Position numbers and translations under genes: made by a program | Assembly (NCBI RefSeq): GCF_964340395.1 | Contig: NC_135570.1 | Location: forward strand, 5,448,822 to 5,512,821 | Reading direction: 5' to 3' | DNA: 64,000 bases | From: Glandiceps talaboti | Taxonomy: Eukaryota; Hemichordata; Enteropneusta; Spengelidae | Notes under the pieces: generated by a model | Told to the model about the DNA's origin: nothing | Databases searched by the model: none | The model's input: the letters and a program-made list of their open reading frames with translations, nothing else | Shown: in pieces, positions 51,101 through 61,763 of the stretch | Layout: every line of letters begins with the position of its first letter | Position numbering within the stretch: position 1 is the stretch's first letter

Positions 51101-54100
51101 CAGAAATGAATACAGTTGCTATGCAAGTACTTCACAGTTCTTATTTGTGACTCTAAACAGACACAGAAGTATTTGTGTTCACGATCAGCGTCTACTTTAA
51201 ACTTGTCAAAAATAAACCACTAGTTCTCAAGTGGATGACGCAAATGAGAACTTCAAAAGACCGCCTACAGCCGGACCTAAAGTTTACGGTCAATATCGTT
51301 TTTTCCTGTCCTAACTAGTCTCAAAGATCCATCTTTGTTTCCGCTTATGGTAGTGAATGGGTACATAATTTAAGCGTACCAACGACTGGATTCTGTCCTC
51401 ACCGTGACTGTCACGAAATTTAGTGCCCCCCTCCTGTTTTCTTTTCAACAATAGTTTTCCCCTATTCCGTAAACAAGTGAACGCTCTTTTAATAATTTTT
51501 GGCATTCGACCTTCTTTTGACTAGAGTTGAAGGCTAGATTCAACCGAAATAAAATATTCTTGTAATATTAAATTTCAACGTAATATGCTTACATCATTCG
51601 GATCCAGATTTAAATTATATATTGAATATATCAAAGTTCAATAATAATGGTATGACTAATATTTTAATTCTCAATCTATAAATATCTTATGTTTATCAAA
51701 TAATTATGTTTATTAGAACTGTAACACGCGATGAAATATTTTCAAAATGTATATAACTTCAAACAATGAAATATTATCAAACTTATAACGACATAAATAT
51801 TCAATTTATGTACGATGGAAATAGTTTATATCAGCAGTAAAGATGTCCCTGAAACAAAAATGCGTCTAAGTAAACCTGTTGTGAAGCCGTGAGTAAAACT
51901 GGAAACATTTAGTGCTATTTGATTGAGATAAAAGTATGTGGCGCCTGAAGGGAGAAAATGAGACCGTGGATTATACAGAATTCCATTAACGACTACATGT
52001 TTTGAGGCGTATGGCACGTCGTTAACGATAAGTCAATAGCTTTCAAATGTCAATGACTTTCCTTTCAGCCGCCAATCAATACACTTGTTACATCGTTTAG
52101 GTGTAGGAAGATGACTAAACTTTTGACATTTGCCATGTTTATGAACTTTGGTATATATTATGAAACGTTCACATAACATCGATACATCTGTAAGTATACT
52201 AACGCGATGACCAGATTTTGTTTTCAATGTTTTCAAATAAATCAAATTTAATTACATTAAATTAGTAATTAGAACAAAATTGGATCAAATTTTCGACTAT
52301 AGTTTGACGCCTCAGCAGACTTTGAATTTTCAAGAAGTTTTCAATTTCGACATTGCGAAATACAGTAAGTAAAATAATGACTCAAATACCAATCGTCAAT
52401 ATCGTGTACTAAATTTGTAGTTAGTTTATCATATTTCTGTAACTCAGTGACCTGTAAAAAAAATTCGCACGACCGCAAATACTGACCACTGAGTTGAAAG
52501 ACACTTACACATGACTCTATGTAATTATATCTGTCGACTTCCCAAGGGTTCCAAAATAGTATGAGATTGGGCAGTTTGACGAAATACATGCACTTTTTTG
52601 CTGAAATCCACATTTTAGAATGGTTGGAGTTCGATGGCTGATGCTATATCCTTTAGTCTTGGTTACTTGCAACGGATGTCGATCGTCGTAAACCACGGCC
52701 TCTTTTACGGCATCGTCCAAGACGTTGACATTGTGATGAAAAATAAGCTGGTTTGCAAGAATATGGATGTCCCCATCATCCGCAAATTGTTCTTGTGGAT
52801 TATAAAAGTGTCGGCTTTAGTGAAAAATGTAATTTGCCATCCATATTTTGTTCTTGGACTGAAAAAGGCGTTAATTTAATTAAAAATACAATCAATTAAC
52901 TATCGAGGTTCCATCCATAATTTCGTTGATTTAATTAAAATGTTCCATCCACAATTTGTTCTTATGAATTAAAAGTATCTTTAATTAACTGTTTTGTTCT
53001 AAAAGCGTCATTTCATCAATAAATTACAATGCTATTTAATTAAATTTACTGACCAATATATTCAGTGTTTACATGCAGTAATTAGACTTTTTGTTTTACC
53101 GAAATTCTGACCCAGACCAAAATCTCAGTCCTTGTCTCATTAGACCTGATATAGACCATACGAACATTCGATTTCTTGGTCGATATCTAACTTCTGCTCC
53201 ACGCGCTTCACGTGCATTTAACAGTATAGGCGCGCGTGAGAATAAGTCGACCTTCTTGTTCTATTTTGACCCTCTAGCATTAGGTAAAATGCTATTGCAG
53301 GTACCTAGAATTGGCAATCTTTTGACATAGTGTAATTCAAACCCCGGTTATTATTTGACGATGTTATCGTGCAAACAGACATAAAACAACCCGGGTAATA
53401 AAGAGACAAGTTTATATGCATTTCATGAGGGGATTACAAGGTTTTTCATTTTCTAAGTCGAGGATGATTTGTCACTCGCACAGTATGATTACAAGTACAT
53501 TAACATTGTGACGGGAACACAGTTACGGTTATACTAACTTTACAGAAAGTCCTTGTAGGCTGTACTGTTGATGTTAGGTTTTTAAACAAATTGTTTTTGG
53601 ATACGTATTGTAATGTAAAGTTGACAGTTGTGACCTGAAGTTCTTCAATACGAAGATTTAACGAGGGAAAATGTTAGTGTATCTAGGCGCTATCACTATC
53701 GCTAGAGGCACAGATAAAGAAGAAAAGCACTTATGGAATGCCGAGGTCTTTTAATAGCAAGTGTATGACACACGGTAAGCTTAGTACGCTTTTGTCTGAA
53801 CTTTCAACTTTGAACTTCGTTGAGTAAAAGTCACATCACATCACATCACAGAGATAGCGGATGAGATTTATAATTATTTTTTGAAAACATAACGGTAATG
53901 TGAAATATGACGTCATCATAGAGTGTGACAGGATAAACGATAGAGTAACACTAACAGGGATATTGTTGTACGACACTGATACTACTTGTACAGTTGATTA
54001 CATATTATTACCAGGAATGGGCATGAATACACACAAAGAATGATATTAATTCCAAGTGAAAACGTTTGATTTCATAAATGAGAAGATATGAATAAGCAGG

Positions 54101-54256
54101 GAACTAACCATATCTCTACGTCCGTCTGTCTGTCAGTCAGTCAGTCAGTCAGTCAGTCAGTCAGTCAGTCTGTCCGTATGTCTGTCTATTTGTCTGTCTG
54201 CCTGTCTGTCTGTCTGTCTGTCTGTCAGTCAGTCTGTCTGCCCGTATGTCTGTCTA

Positions 54257-54295
<39 letters not shown>

Positions 54296-55798
54296 GTCTG
54301 TCTGTCTGTCTGTCTGTCTGTCAGTCAGTCAATCAGTCAGTCAGTCAATCTGTCTGTCTGTCCGTATGTCTGTTTATCTGTCTGTCAGTCAGTCAGTCAG
54401 TCAGTCAGTCAGTCAGTCAGTCAGTCAGTCAGTCAGTCAGTCAGTCTGTCTGTCTGTATGTCTGTCTGTCTGTCTGTCTGTCTCTGTCTGTCTGTCTGTC
54501 TGTCTGTCTGTCGTCCTCTCTCATATTCCCCTTCCTCTTTATAAAATAATCTCTGTCATACTTTATATAGCATGGCTACAAATTTCCATACACACTATTT
54601 TTGTCAGATGCGTATGATTTACAATTTATGCAGACGACCAGTTCTTGTTTGTGGCATGCAGAAATACTACACCAAGTATCAGAGGATGGGACCCTGAATA
54701 TTTCAGGCCTATATTTTACATCTATGTATTAATATTTCATACTTTGGTATTTGATATTTGTAGGCGACTATCTATTTTTGTAACTTATTATTTCGTCCAA
54801 AAACTAGAGACTCTAATATTACCTCAAGTTGGTAAACGTAACTCGTGATATCTTGTACGTCCTTGTAAAATTCCACAACTGCTATAGAAAGTGTTTGGCA
54901 CGTATGATGCATTATTGTTACGTTACTATGTGGTTGAGCAGTTGTCGAGTGATGTAATTGCAACCATATACATGTATATGTTATTGGTAAGAAGATATTT
55001 TAGACGATGTGTGGCATACAACAATTTGGTATGGAATTTCTAGTACCGTATTTAACTATTCTTTAAGTAATACACTGAGTGCAAAATCAATCTGTTAAAA
55101 GCCCAAAACACTGTCCACATTTTCTCGTCTGGACTCCACGCTGTCTTTCTCTACAGTGCGGTTGAAAAAAAACGTGAAATGATTTGGGGGTAAACCAGAG
55201 ACTTGACTAAAGGGCTGGATAGGGTACAACTTTAGGCAACATTCTCCATTCATTGATGTACTTGAATGTGAAATGATGTATTCGTTGCTATGATAAATGT
55301 AAGAATATGTCCTGAATGATATTTGTTCCCAGTTGGCAAGCACTATTTCTCACTTTATCAGTGTGGAAATAAATAGTAGAGTTGGCGAAGCTATAGGATA
55401 TGTATGTATGTATGTATGCATGCATGCATGCATGCATGCATGTATGTATGTATGTATGTATGTATGTATGTATGTATGTATGTATGTATGTATGTATGTA
55501 TGTATGTATGTATGTATGTATGTATGTATGTATGTATGTATGTATGTATGTATGTATGTATGTATGTATGTATGTATGTATGAATGTATGTATGTATGTA
55601 TGTATGTATGTATGTATGTATGTATGTATGTATGTATGTATGTATGTATGTATGTATGTATGTATGTATGTATGTATGTATGTATGTATGTATGTATGTA
55701 TGTATGCATGCATGCATGCATGCATGCATGCGTGCATGTGTGTATGTGTGTATGTGTGTATGTATGTATGTATGTATGTATGTATGTATGTATGTATG

Positions 55799-55829
<31 letters not shown>

Positions 55830-58800
55830 GTAAGCCTCGGAGCGAATACCACGAAATATCAACAGAATATACCAACAGCAGCATTGTTTGTATCATTGTT
55901 TGTGTCAGTATGATCGTAAAAATGATTTTTTTTCTTATATTCACATCACTTCTACAAAAATGATGTGTGTTAATTAACCCGAAACCAAACAAACATCTAA
56001 GAAGTCATACTGTGCCTGACCTTAGCACTGGTTCCGTCATCTCTACGTGCCCAGTAAGTCAACCACAGCGACTTCCAAGGACACAAACTGTGTATAAATC
56101 GTCGAACTTTCTCCTACTCAAGGATATTATCTTACTTTGTGTTAAAAGTTTGACTTTTCGTACATTTGCTGTGACATACATGTACTGTTTATAGTACGAA
56201 ACAGATTACCCAATCCAGTGCCTCGTCTCAATCACATTTTGGGATACGCTAAAGAAAAGTTAGAATAGGCAAATCAAAGGATATACAAAATTGAAATTTC
56301 ACCTTGAAAATGTCGATAGAAAGTCGAGGACTTACTCGAAACAAGCTATCACTATTTACAGTTCGTAAAATAATGTTTTAGTGTCATAGGGTAATTATTG
56401 TAGGGAAGAATGCATAGGTGATCAAAGTTTTCGCTAAGCGGGATATAAAATTTCAAAAGAGATAGCGACCCATTCCTAAGTTTTGTGAGGTCTATTAAAA
56501 ACTCTCCACGCTGCTGAAGTAGCGACCACTGTCGTAAATCTGGCAGAAGCACGAAATAGGCCACAACGATATAAACAAAATATACTCATAAACAGACATA
56601 GACAAACAAGGAAATAAATTATAACTTCATTTAACAAATACCCAAATTATATATGACTTGTGTACATGGGGCACACAACAGTCAAGAACAAAGTAATAAC
56701 TCCAAATAAACCATGATAATAATGTGATAAGACGTTTGCTCGAAACCAATTCCGAGATAAATCACGCCTTTCTATGCATCGTAAAACATGACAGTATGGT
56801 TTCCGGGCTTTAAGATGATTTTGTTGTTTTCCAACTACATCACTTATAAGTATGTCTGGATTCTAGAGCGTACAAAAAGTTACAAAACACCAACTTTCAA
56901 TTGCTTTAAGAAGTTTCTATTGCTAAGTAATCCGTCTTCAGAAGAAAGAGGAGGCTGGGGGAAAGAAATCTTCACAAGGGAAGCACGAAAGAGGCAACCC
57001 TAGACAAAGACACATTTTGTTGGCTTTAAAACCCCTTCATACCTTTGAAGCCAAGTTAATTTGAGTTGTCTTTGTGACGTCACTCTCAAAAAGTGCGTAT
57101 CTGTCAATATGACATATAGTTCATCACTTGGTCCAAATATTATGTGTACCATTGTCAGTTTATGAATATTACTATGGTTTTAATTCCTCGATGCATTCCT
57201 GAACATTCAAAGAAATGCGAGTAGCTCGTTTGATCTATATTGTTTATTTATAATTTCATAAACTGAGTAAACTCATTTTTGTATGAATTTCAATATAGTT
57301 TGATGTTTGACGAAAGCCGCAATTATTGGCAGCCAAGCATTGAGATCTTGTAAGATAGCTCATCACAAAGGAATGTATACATTCAATGGTAACTTTTGAC
57401 TCGTACAATGACACATGTAATTTGACTTTTGTTAAGCACTTTCATGCTCTCGTTCTTTAGAATTGTTTGTACATTTGCTACAACCTCGACCTATATTTTA
57501 AATTGTATATATGCACTGTGGACATGTGGTCTAAATTATGGGAATAAATCCACAAATAACAAGCAGACCTTTTTGATACAATATTACGAGAGGAGAGACC
57601 ACACCGCATATATCTACAAAGTCCGTCTACAAACTTAACATACTTCGTAGATACAAAGCCATTTTTATCGAGCCCTTCTTTCTAAAAATGCTGTGACTTA
57701 AAAAGTCTGTGTTGAACTCCGAACCTCCATCCGCGGCTTGCTTGCATGAGAAAGGTCGACGCACCATTGAAATGTCCGACAGCGGTGTCCGACACACAGG
57801 GTCAATGATTTTACTGTCGGGACGATGAGTGTTTGTTTTTTGAAGAAATACACGTACTAGGTGACTGCTTGGTAGCAAGTCGTTACATAAAAACATCTCA
57901 AGTCGGTGATATAGTGAACTACATGCTTATAAAAATGGATGGCGTGACGTCAGCACGGCTGCCTTTATAGAATTGTTTACAATATCCCGTCCAGAACCTC
58001 TATGACAGATGGTTTACATTTTAATATACAACACATAGGTCACGCGTACATTGAACGTCTGTGATTTCATAACTCGTCGTTATGAAATATAGAGGCCCTT
58101 TCCCTTAAATTTTAATCTAAATAGATAAAATAATTACACTTTTGTTTGAAATTTGTATATTTAATTATATACATACTGTAGTTAAAGTGTAGTTGTGTAA
58201 ATAGCGTGGATCACAAGGCCAGGTAGCCTTGCATGATCTGTTGACCCTTTGTGTGTGTTTACTCTCCCGAGACACCGACTTTCTGTGTCACAGTGACGAC
58301 AGATCGTTCCACTGTATATGTACAGTTCTGTCGAGTATTTGTATACCAACTCTGGTGTCCGAGCAACACAGCAATCACTGCGGTAACAAATGGATATCAT
58401 TAACGACATTAAGAACCGTGGCAGCAGCAGCTAGCAGCGAAAACAACAACAGAAAGACCCCACAATACACTGCACAACAAACACACAACAACATGTACAC
58501 CTATAAAACGTAAGTAGCAATAACATATACAACATTAATCTTGCTGTGTCGGTAACATTGACCAGATTGCACGTCATTTGGTTCCCATAAACCTAAATTC
58601 TTGATATATGAGTGAAATGAAAACACTTCAGATATATTGACTACGCCAGACATTATAATTTGTGTGTAAACCCGCCGAATAACGCGTATACGATAAGATT
58701 AAGATGGCGAATTAATGAAATCTACACGGCACGTGTTAGACATTAAGATAAAGAAAGACACATATTCAGTAAATCACAGATTGTAGATTTTATCAGTGAA

Positions 58801-59753
58801 TGAAATTTGACATAAGATGTAATGGTCAACACAGGGTCTTTGTACGTACACATCAAACAATAGAACAGTGGAGAAGTAGTACGTGAAGAGCTGGTCGACA
58901 AATACTACAAAAGACTTCTATATGTAGTCAGGCCTTGTTATGTAAAACTCAACTCAACCATAAACAATCCGGGTCTATTCTTACCTAATCCAATACTGCC
59001 TTACTTTTAGACTCGTGTAAATCAGTTCCGCGCTCTTATAAGTGAAATTTACGGACAAACGGGGAGGGTGACTATATTCAGGGCTTTTGAAACGCAAGAA
59101 TGATGCTAAAACTTAGTCCTTGTGAAACACAAGCAATCAAAAAAGTATTAGAACTGTCGTGCGTCGTTTTCACAGAGACCCGAACAATCAGAGATGAACA
59201 GTCACGGATTGTTTGTGTGTATCCTTTGGTGGATCAAGGCGTAAGTCCACATTACGTCACTCCAAATGAGACGGTCTATGATTTTGTTTGCAGCAGTCCG
59301 AAAAGTCTGCAAACTTAAATATTGGCGACACATGTGCTGTGCGTTCTGATTCGGTACACACTGGGCAGACATGCATAACATGTATCATCTGACGTACGTA
59401 ATATACGTATGGGGTGGCAGAGCTTCAGATTTACGAATGTCTTCTATATCTCGCACTAGGACAACATTGTTTCAGACAAGAGATGGTGTTTTTGAAGAAA
59501 AAAAAGATGTCTCCATGTTCACCTCAAAGTATAACAGAAAAATACTGACGAAACTATTAAATTTCGTCCAGGAATGTATGGCGCAGATTACTTATCTGTT
59601 ACAAGTGTCTTTTGTTCGCCGTAAAATATCATTGTAAATGATCAGTAAGTTGTGAATCTTTACCTTCGAAATTGCTACGGGAAGACCTGTGCCTACTCCT
59701 CCTTGTAAACGGAAGCCCCAGGGGGCTCCACCGGTAAGGTGGACTCGAATCAT
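35545..59753 (-). CDS. SYNPO2: Synaptopodin-2-like (myopodin family) PDZ protein, complete ORF
   Basis: Seven minus-strand exons join with matching phases: 59753-59664, 43795-43644, 40175-40090, 39616-39437, 38593-38390, 38021-37452 and 36881-35545. They give 2619 nt and 872 residues. Residues 1-81 form a PDZ domain: GGAPWGFRLQGG carboxylate-binding loop, then LQEGDEIITINGRSC and ATESLDLEIVR. A Gln/Asn linker follows, then two homologous Ser/Thr-rich exons (110-237), a Pro-rich region with GVWSPG and GVWQPG (238-427) and the large C-terminal exon with synaptopodin basic blocks RGAKMFAKRRKKAAKYTVE (472-490) and RASAMFAKRQKRVQKFVVDE (611-630), TPWEAAMESPLGSVDQAFEH and DYNPKPRAW. A PDZ followed by these blocks is the SYNPO2/SYNPO2L layout. 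In vertebrates the family bundles actin and binds alpha-actinin and filamin at Z-discs and stress fibres. The first ATG follows an in-frame TGA 25 codons upstream. Non-coding upstream exons are possible. Confidence 0.87.
36882..37451 (-). other. SYNPO2-like intron 6
   Basis: Donor gtaagt, acceptor ttattgcag. No exon-like sequence recognised. Confidence 0.6.
37452..38021 (-). CDS. SYNPO2: SYNPO2-like exon 5, Pro-rich region
   Basis: 570 nt, acceptor tgttacttcag, donor gtaagt at 37451, phase 1-1. Features: FKFQVPKFSPAPLGTTAKPG, VWSPGNQQ, QGVWQPGGGSS and an acidic stretch (EETPEVEHEEEPSQETESKD) followed by DPSLILAGFGPKRDPANIEV and a basic end. W-S/Q-P-G motifs repeat the theme seen later as GWSPVG and AWTPGS. 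The reading frame extends past the true exon on both sides. Confidence 0.85.
38390..38593 (-). CDS. SYNPO2: SYNPO2-like exon 4b, tandem duplicate of 4a
   Basis: 204 nt between tatctcttccag and gtaaca, phase 1-1. Shares TESQSxRKRTVI, TTxxGKxQ, VxEKHGDDxTTxTTxETRT and the final INGN with exon 4a; an extra eight residues lie near the end (AVLDSPAE region). Intron sequence beside the acceptor is also duplicated (cttcacatgcaaaacaacat against catcacatgcaaaacacagt). Symmetrical phases let either or both copies be used. Confidence 0.82.
38594..39436 (-). other. Intron between duplicated exons 4a and 4b
   Basis: The part next to exon 4b (38598-38690) matches the part upstream of exon 4a (39622-39712), defining a duplication unit of about 1.03 kb. 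No other feature seen. Confidence 0.6.
39437..39616 (-). CDS. SYNPO2: SYNPO2-like exon 4a, Ser/Thr-rich, tandem-duplicated
   Basis: 180 nt between ttcttgtgcag and gtaaca, phase 1-1. Reads VMTESQSVRKRTVIQTTTSD, then GKTQKKVTETVTEKHGDDET and TKTTRETRTVPESDNTLING. Aligns along its whole length with exon 4b. No known fold recognised; probably disordered, with basic and Ser/Thr-rich patches that could be phosphorylated (inference). Confidence 0.8.
40090..40175 (-). CDS. SYNPO2: SYNPO2-like exon 3, Gln/Asn linker
   Basis: Acceptor ctgttttcag, donor gtgagc, 86 nt. Encodes RGEQNNNLANTANDIRQQQP then TSMTITQEP. No domain. Its phases (2 in, 1 out) fit both neighbours exactly, which is the main support; the exon is short and of low complexity. 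Confidence 0.78.
40377..40505. repeat. (GAT)n grading into (GAG)n trinucleotide repeat
   Basis: About 35 near-perfect gat units followed by gag units, ending about 200 bp upstream (in minus-strand sense) of exon 3. Poly-His, poly-Ile and poly-Ser antisense ORFs here are artefacts. Confidence 0.95.
40506..43643 (-). other. SYNPO2-like intron 2, remaining part
   Basis: No supported gene. A 186-codon plus-strand ORF at 42776-43336 has no recognisable domain and no splice or codon support. A weak relative of the cgtcgtaaaccac repeat is at 41237-41279. Confidence 0.45.
43644..43795 (-). CDS. SYNPO2: SYNPO2-like exon 2, PDZ C-terminal half
   Basis: Acceptor tttttag, donor gtgaga, 152 nt. Encodes VRRRSKAHLAKLQEGDEIIT then INGRSCRGISRDVAMTYIDN and ATESLDLEIV. 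GDEIITING is the central PDZ strand and loop, followed by the alpha-2 helix and last strand. Phase 0 in, phase 2 out. Confidence 0.92.
44690..45065. repeat. Minisatellite of about 30-bp units with CRE-like TTTACGTCAT
   Basis: About a dozen diverged units of the form gcgttgatgtttacgtcatg actttat run from about 44690. Each contains acgtcat, or a one-base variant, whose complement atgacgtaaa is a CRE-like variant. It lies about 0.9 kb upstream (minus sense) of PDZ exon 2. Confidence 0.75.
45098..45171. repeat. (GACG)n/(GACA)n tetranucleotide array
   Basis: About 18 gaca/gacg units. The RQTDRQTD ORF is an artefact. Confidence 0.95.
46545..46676. repeat. Tandem repeat, three units of about 40-50 bp
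   Basis: Units share tagttggttatatctatttt followed by cagcatctggttat. Part of intron 1. The GYSWLYLFSAS ORF is its translation. Confidence 0.85.
47103..47235. mobile_element. Short foldback element
   Basis: Left gtatattataaattggtaca, ttttatctgactgtgaacac and aaat; right arm, inverted, gtaaagtataatttgatctc then actgtgaacacaaat. About 40-bp arms with a few mismatches, no coding capacity. Confidence 0.6.
47988..48007. repeat. Perfect 20-bp palindrome
   Basis: tgacagatctagatctgtca reads identically on both strands. It lies in intron 1 and no partner repeat was found. Confidence 0.85.
49147..49284. repeat. Three tandem copies of a dispersed 40-50 bp repeat
   Basis: Units begin catcgtcgtaaaccacagcc and continue tcttttacggcaccgtcc. 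They contain an internal inverted pair cgtaaa/tttacg. Single relatives occur at 52681-52722 and, more diverged, at 41237-41279. Confidence 0.85.
52681..53060. repeat. Composite repeat: cgtcgtaaaccac unit plus TTAATTAA minisatellite
   Basis: One catcgtcgtaaaccac-type unit is followed by about four diverged units that contain ttccatccacaatttgttct, atgaattaaaagtg and tttaattaaa. The second family recurs at about 60905-61190. Confidence 0.75.
54113..54515. repeat. (GTCT)n/(GTCA)n tetranucleotide array
   Basis: About 400 bp of alternating gtct and gtca blocks with interspersed variants. All long ORFs across it (SQSVSQSV, CLSVCLSV) are artefacts. Confidence 0.95.
55400..55828. repeat. (TATG)n array with internal (CATG)n blocks, about 430 bp
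   Basis: Nearly perfect tatg repeats with catg blocks at about 55418-55442 and 55705-55736, giving a roughly symmetrical pattern. ORFs on both strands (MYVCMYVC, YIHTYIHT) are artefacts. Confidence 0.96.
59664..59753 (-). CDS. SYNPO2: SYNPO2-like exon 1, PDZ N-terminal half
   Basis: 30 codons from ATG at 59753: MIRVHLTGGAPWGFRLQGG then VGTGLPVAISK, ending at a gtaaag donor (59663). APWGFRLQGG is the PDZ peptide-binding loop shared by SYNPO2, LDB3 and PDLIM proteins. Phase 0 out, continued at 43795 after a 15.9-kb intron. The same frame stays open only back to a TGA 25 codons before the ATG. Confidence 0.9.
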
Positions 59754-60900
59754 CTGTCCGTTATGCTCTCTGTCGTATGGGGTCAGACAGTAGGGGGATA
59801 CAGAATCATCAGAATGGAGGCTTCATTCCAGGGTTGCCTTATCACTCCACCATCCCAAGTATGGTACGTATTACAACCAGCGCCAAAGAATGTCAACTCG
59901 ATGCAACACAGCCTTTACTGATGGTGATGCCCCGTCAGTGTATAACCCCGCCCACTTTTGGATCGGTCAGTCTACGAAAGCGTCCGTCTCATACGTATGC
60001 TCCGGTGCCCACCTCTCAAGCATACTGCACCGCAACGAGTTAAACACAGTGACAATAGTTTGCAAAGCGAGGCACCAAAATATTGGCAATAGGCCAGAGT
60101 ACACACAGTGTCAATTTTTAACGGTTGTCGGTATTGTTCCGTTAAAGCTCACATCTTTGTCCACCCCATCGTAATAATGGTATGAGCCTTTTTCTTTCTG
60201 GGTACCGCAATGTGATATGTCTTACCGAGAGAAACCAGGGATAGATCTGACAACGACACGCGAGGACGACCCAATATGCATACATTAGCCTTAGGCTATT
60301 TAAAAACAACTTAGAAAGTTGTTTCTTCTTCTGATTTAGGTATATATATTTCTTACAAAAACCTCAATACTTGATCACAAAGTCAAATGCAAGATATATA
60401 TACATAAGGATCAGCTTACATGAATTTCCCCCAAAAGTAATTTTCATCCAGTCGATCGACTCACACATTTTATATCCATATTAATGACGTCATGACAGCA
60501 CGGTGGTACATTCCTTCACAGGTTGAGATATGTTTGGAATGTTCATTCTGAGTAAAACTCCTGAGGGCGCTATATCAATTTTTTTCTATGTAAAGAAATC
60601 TCAGGTGCGATTTGCGCTATAATGTAGTGTACCATACAATTGTACGTACATCTCCAGAATGGGGGGGAGGGGGTATCGTATAATTGCGCATATTAAATAG
60701 AGTGCGAATGTCGGGGGGGGGGGGCTGCGAAATGTTTGTTGACCAAAATACTTTCTCCTCAGACCCACCGGTCCCCCTACCTTAAATTCTGTTCGTTCTC
60801 CGCTGGTCATAAAAAAATCAATAATGATGGTACCCAGTTGCAGTGAGTGTCTTCTTCCACAAACTGTTCCAAAGCAAGGTCTCGATCACATGAAAGTGCA
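59754..60900 (-). other. Region upstream of the SYNPO2-like start codon
   Basis: Expected to hold the 5' UTR and possibly the promoter. A CRE octamer lies at 60485-60492 and a gagggcgctat motif near 60563. No TATA box or first exon could be assigned. G-runs at 60661 and 60714. Confidence 0.4.
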
Positions 60901-60904
60901 ATGT

Positions 60905-61190
60905 AATTAACAACAATGCGTTCCATCCGCATTTTGTTTTATGAATTAATAAGCGAGGATTTAATTAAAGACGTTATTTAATTAAATTTACTGGTGTTCC
61001 AACCGCAATTTACGAATAAAAAAGTGACAATTTAATTAAAAACCCGATAAAAGTAATAACTGAAGATTTCATTACAGATTTTCTTAATTAAACTTACTGG
61101 TGTTTCATCCCTGATTTCTGTTTTGAATAAAACTGTAAAAAGTGCCAATTTAATTGAAATTTCAATTTAATTAAATTAACCCCTTGGCGT
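60905..61190. repeat. TTAATTAA-containing minisatellite, about four units
   Basis: Diverged units of about 70-80 bp contain gttccatccgcattttg, tgaattaa, aatttaattaaa and ttaaatttactggtgtt. Related to 52776-53055. Confidence 0.75.
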
Positions 61191-61642
61191 CCAATACATA
61201 TTTGACAAACTAGAGGAATCACCTGAGCAAAATTTCGCTCTTGACAATGTCCTCGTGCCGATTCCTCTTGTGTGCGGAACGACCTTTTAGTGAGATTTTG
61301 ATCATTCGTGGCCGCACTTACTTGTCTGTGGTGGCTGTGAACCAAATACCTAGCGTGTTTGATAATTTTGGCCATAAAAATCATGAAAATACCGTCGTTA
61401 TTGACGTATAAGTTACTCACCTGTATTTTAGACTCGGCGCAAACATGTTGTACTGTACGTCATATCCACGCATGCGCTCCAAAGAGAACTTTGTTAGCTA
61501 TTTGCTCAGCTCAGGTTTGGCGCACACCTGAGGAATTTGCCTCACTACACAGGGTGTTAACTTTCAATGATGGTTAACATGGTCAACTAGACTGGATAGG
61601 GGATGTCATTGTATTCGTCACACACTGAAAACCCATGGATAC

Positions 61643-61763
61643 TAGTCTAGGTTATCCTGACTCTCACCGCTGGGGGCTCTTCTACGAGACGGTGGCACCC
61701 TCGCTTGGGGAGGTCTCGTAGACCCGGAGCCCCTAGCGGCGAGAGTCTGAGTAAACGAGACTA
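61643..61763. mobile_element. 121-bp palindromic MITE with 8-bp target-site duplication
   Basis: Flanked by direct repeats ATGGATAC at 61635-61642 and 61764-61771. Starts TAGTCT and ends AGACTA. The arms pair almost throughout: left gactctcaccgctgggggct and ctacgagac; right gtctcgtagacccggagccc and gcggcgagagtc. The loop is ggtggcaccctcgcttgggg. An 8-bp duplication suggests hAT-type transposition. No coding capacity. Much more GC-rich than its surroundings. Confidence 0.88.

Larger units (their letters stand above)
43796..59663 (-). other. SYNPO2-like intron 1 (15.9 kb)
   Basis: Separates the two halves of the PDZ domain. It carries several tandem repeats listed separately and several CRE octamers, but no supported exon or nested gene. 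The size suits long-range regulatory content, though nothing specific can be proved. Confidence 0.6.

Noticed and set aside
54088-54617. SQSV/CLSV repeat proteins
   Set aside because: Translation of a (GTCT)n/(GTCA)n array; the same pattern occurs at 21068-21525.
55288-55992. Long ORFs of 150-230 codons on both strands
   Set aside because: Pure translation of a TATG tetranucleotide repeat, open in several frames at once.
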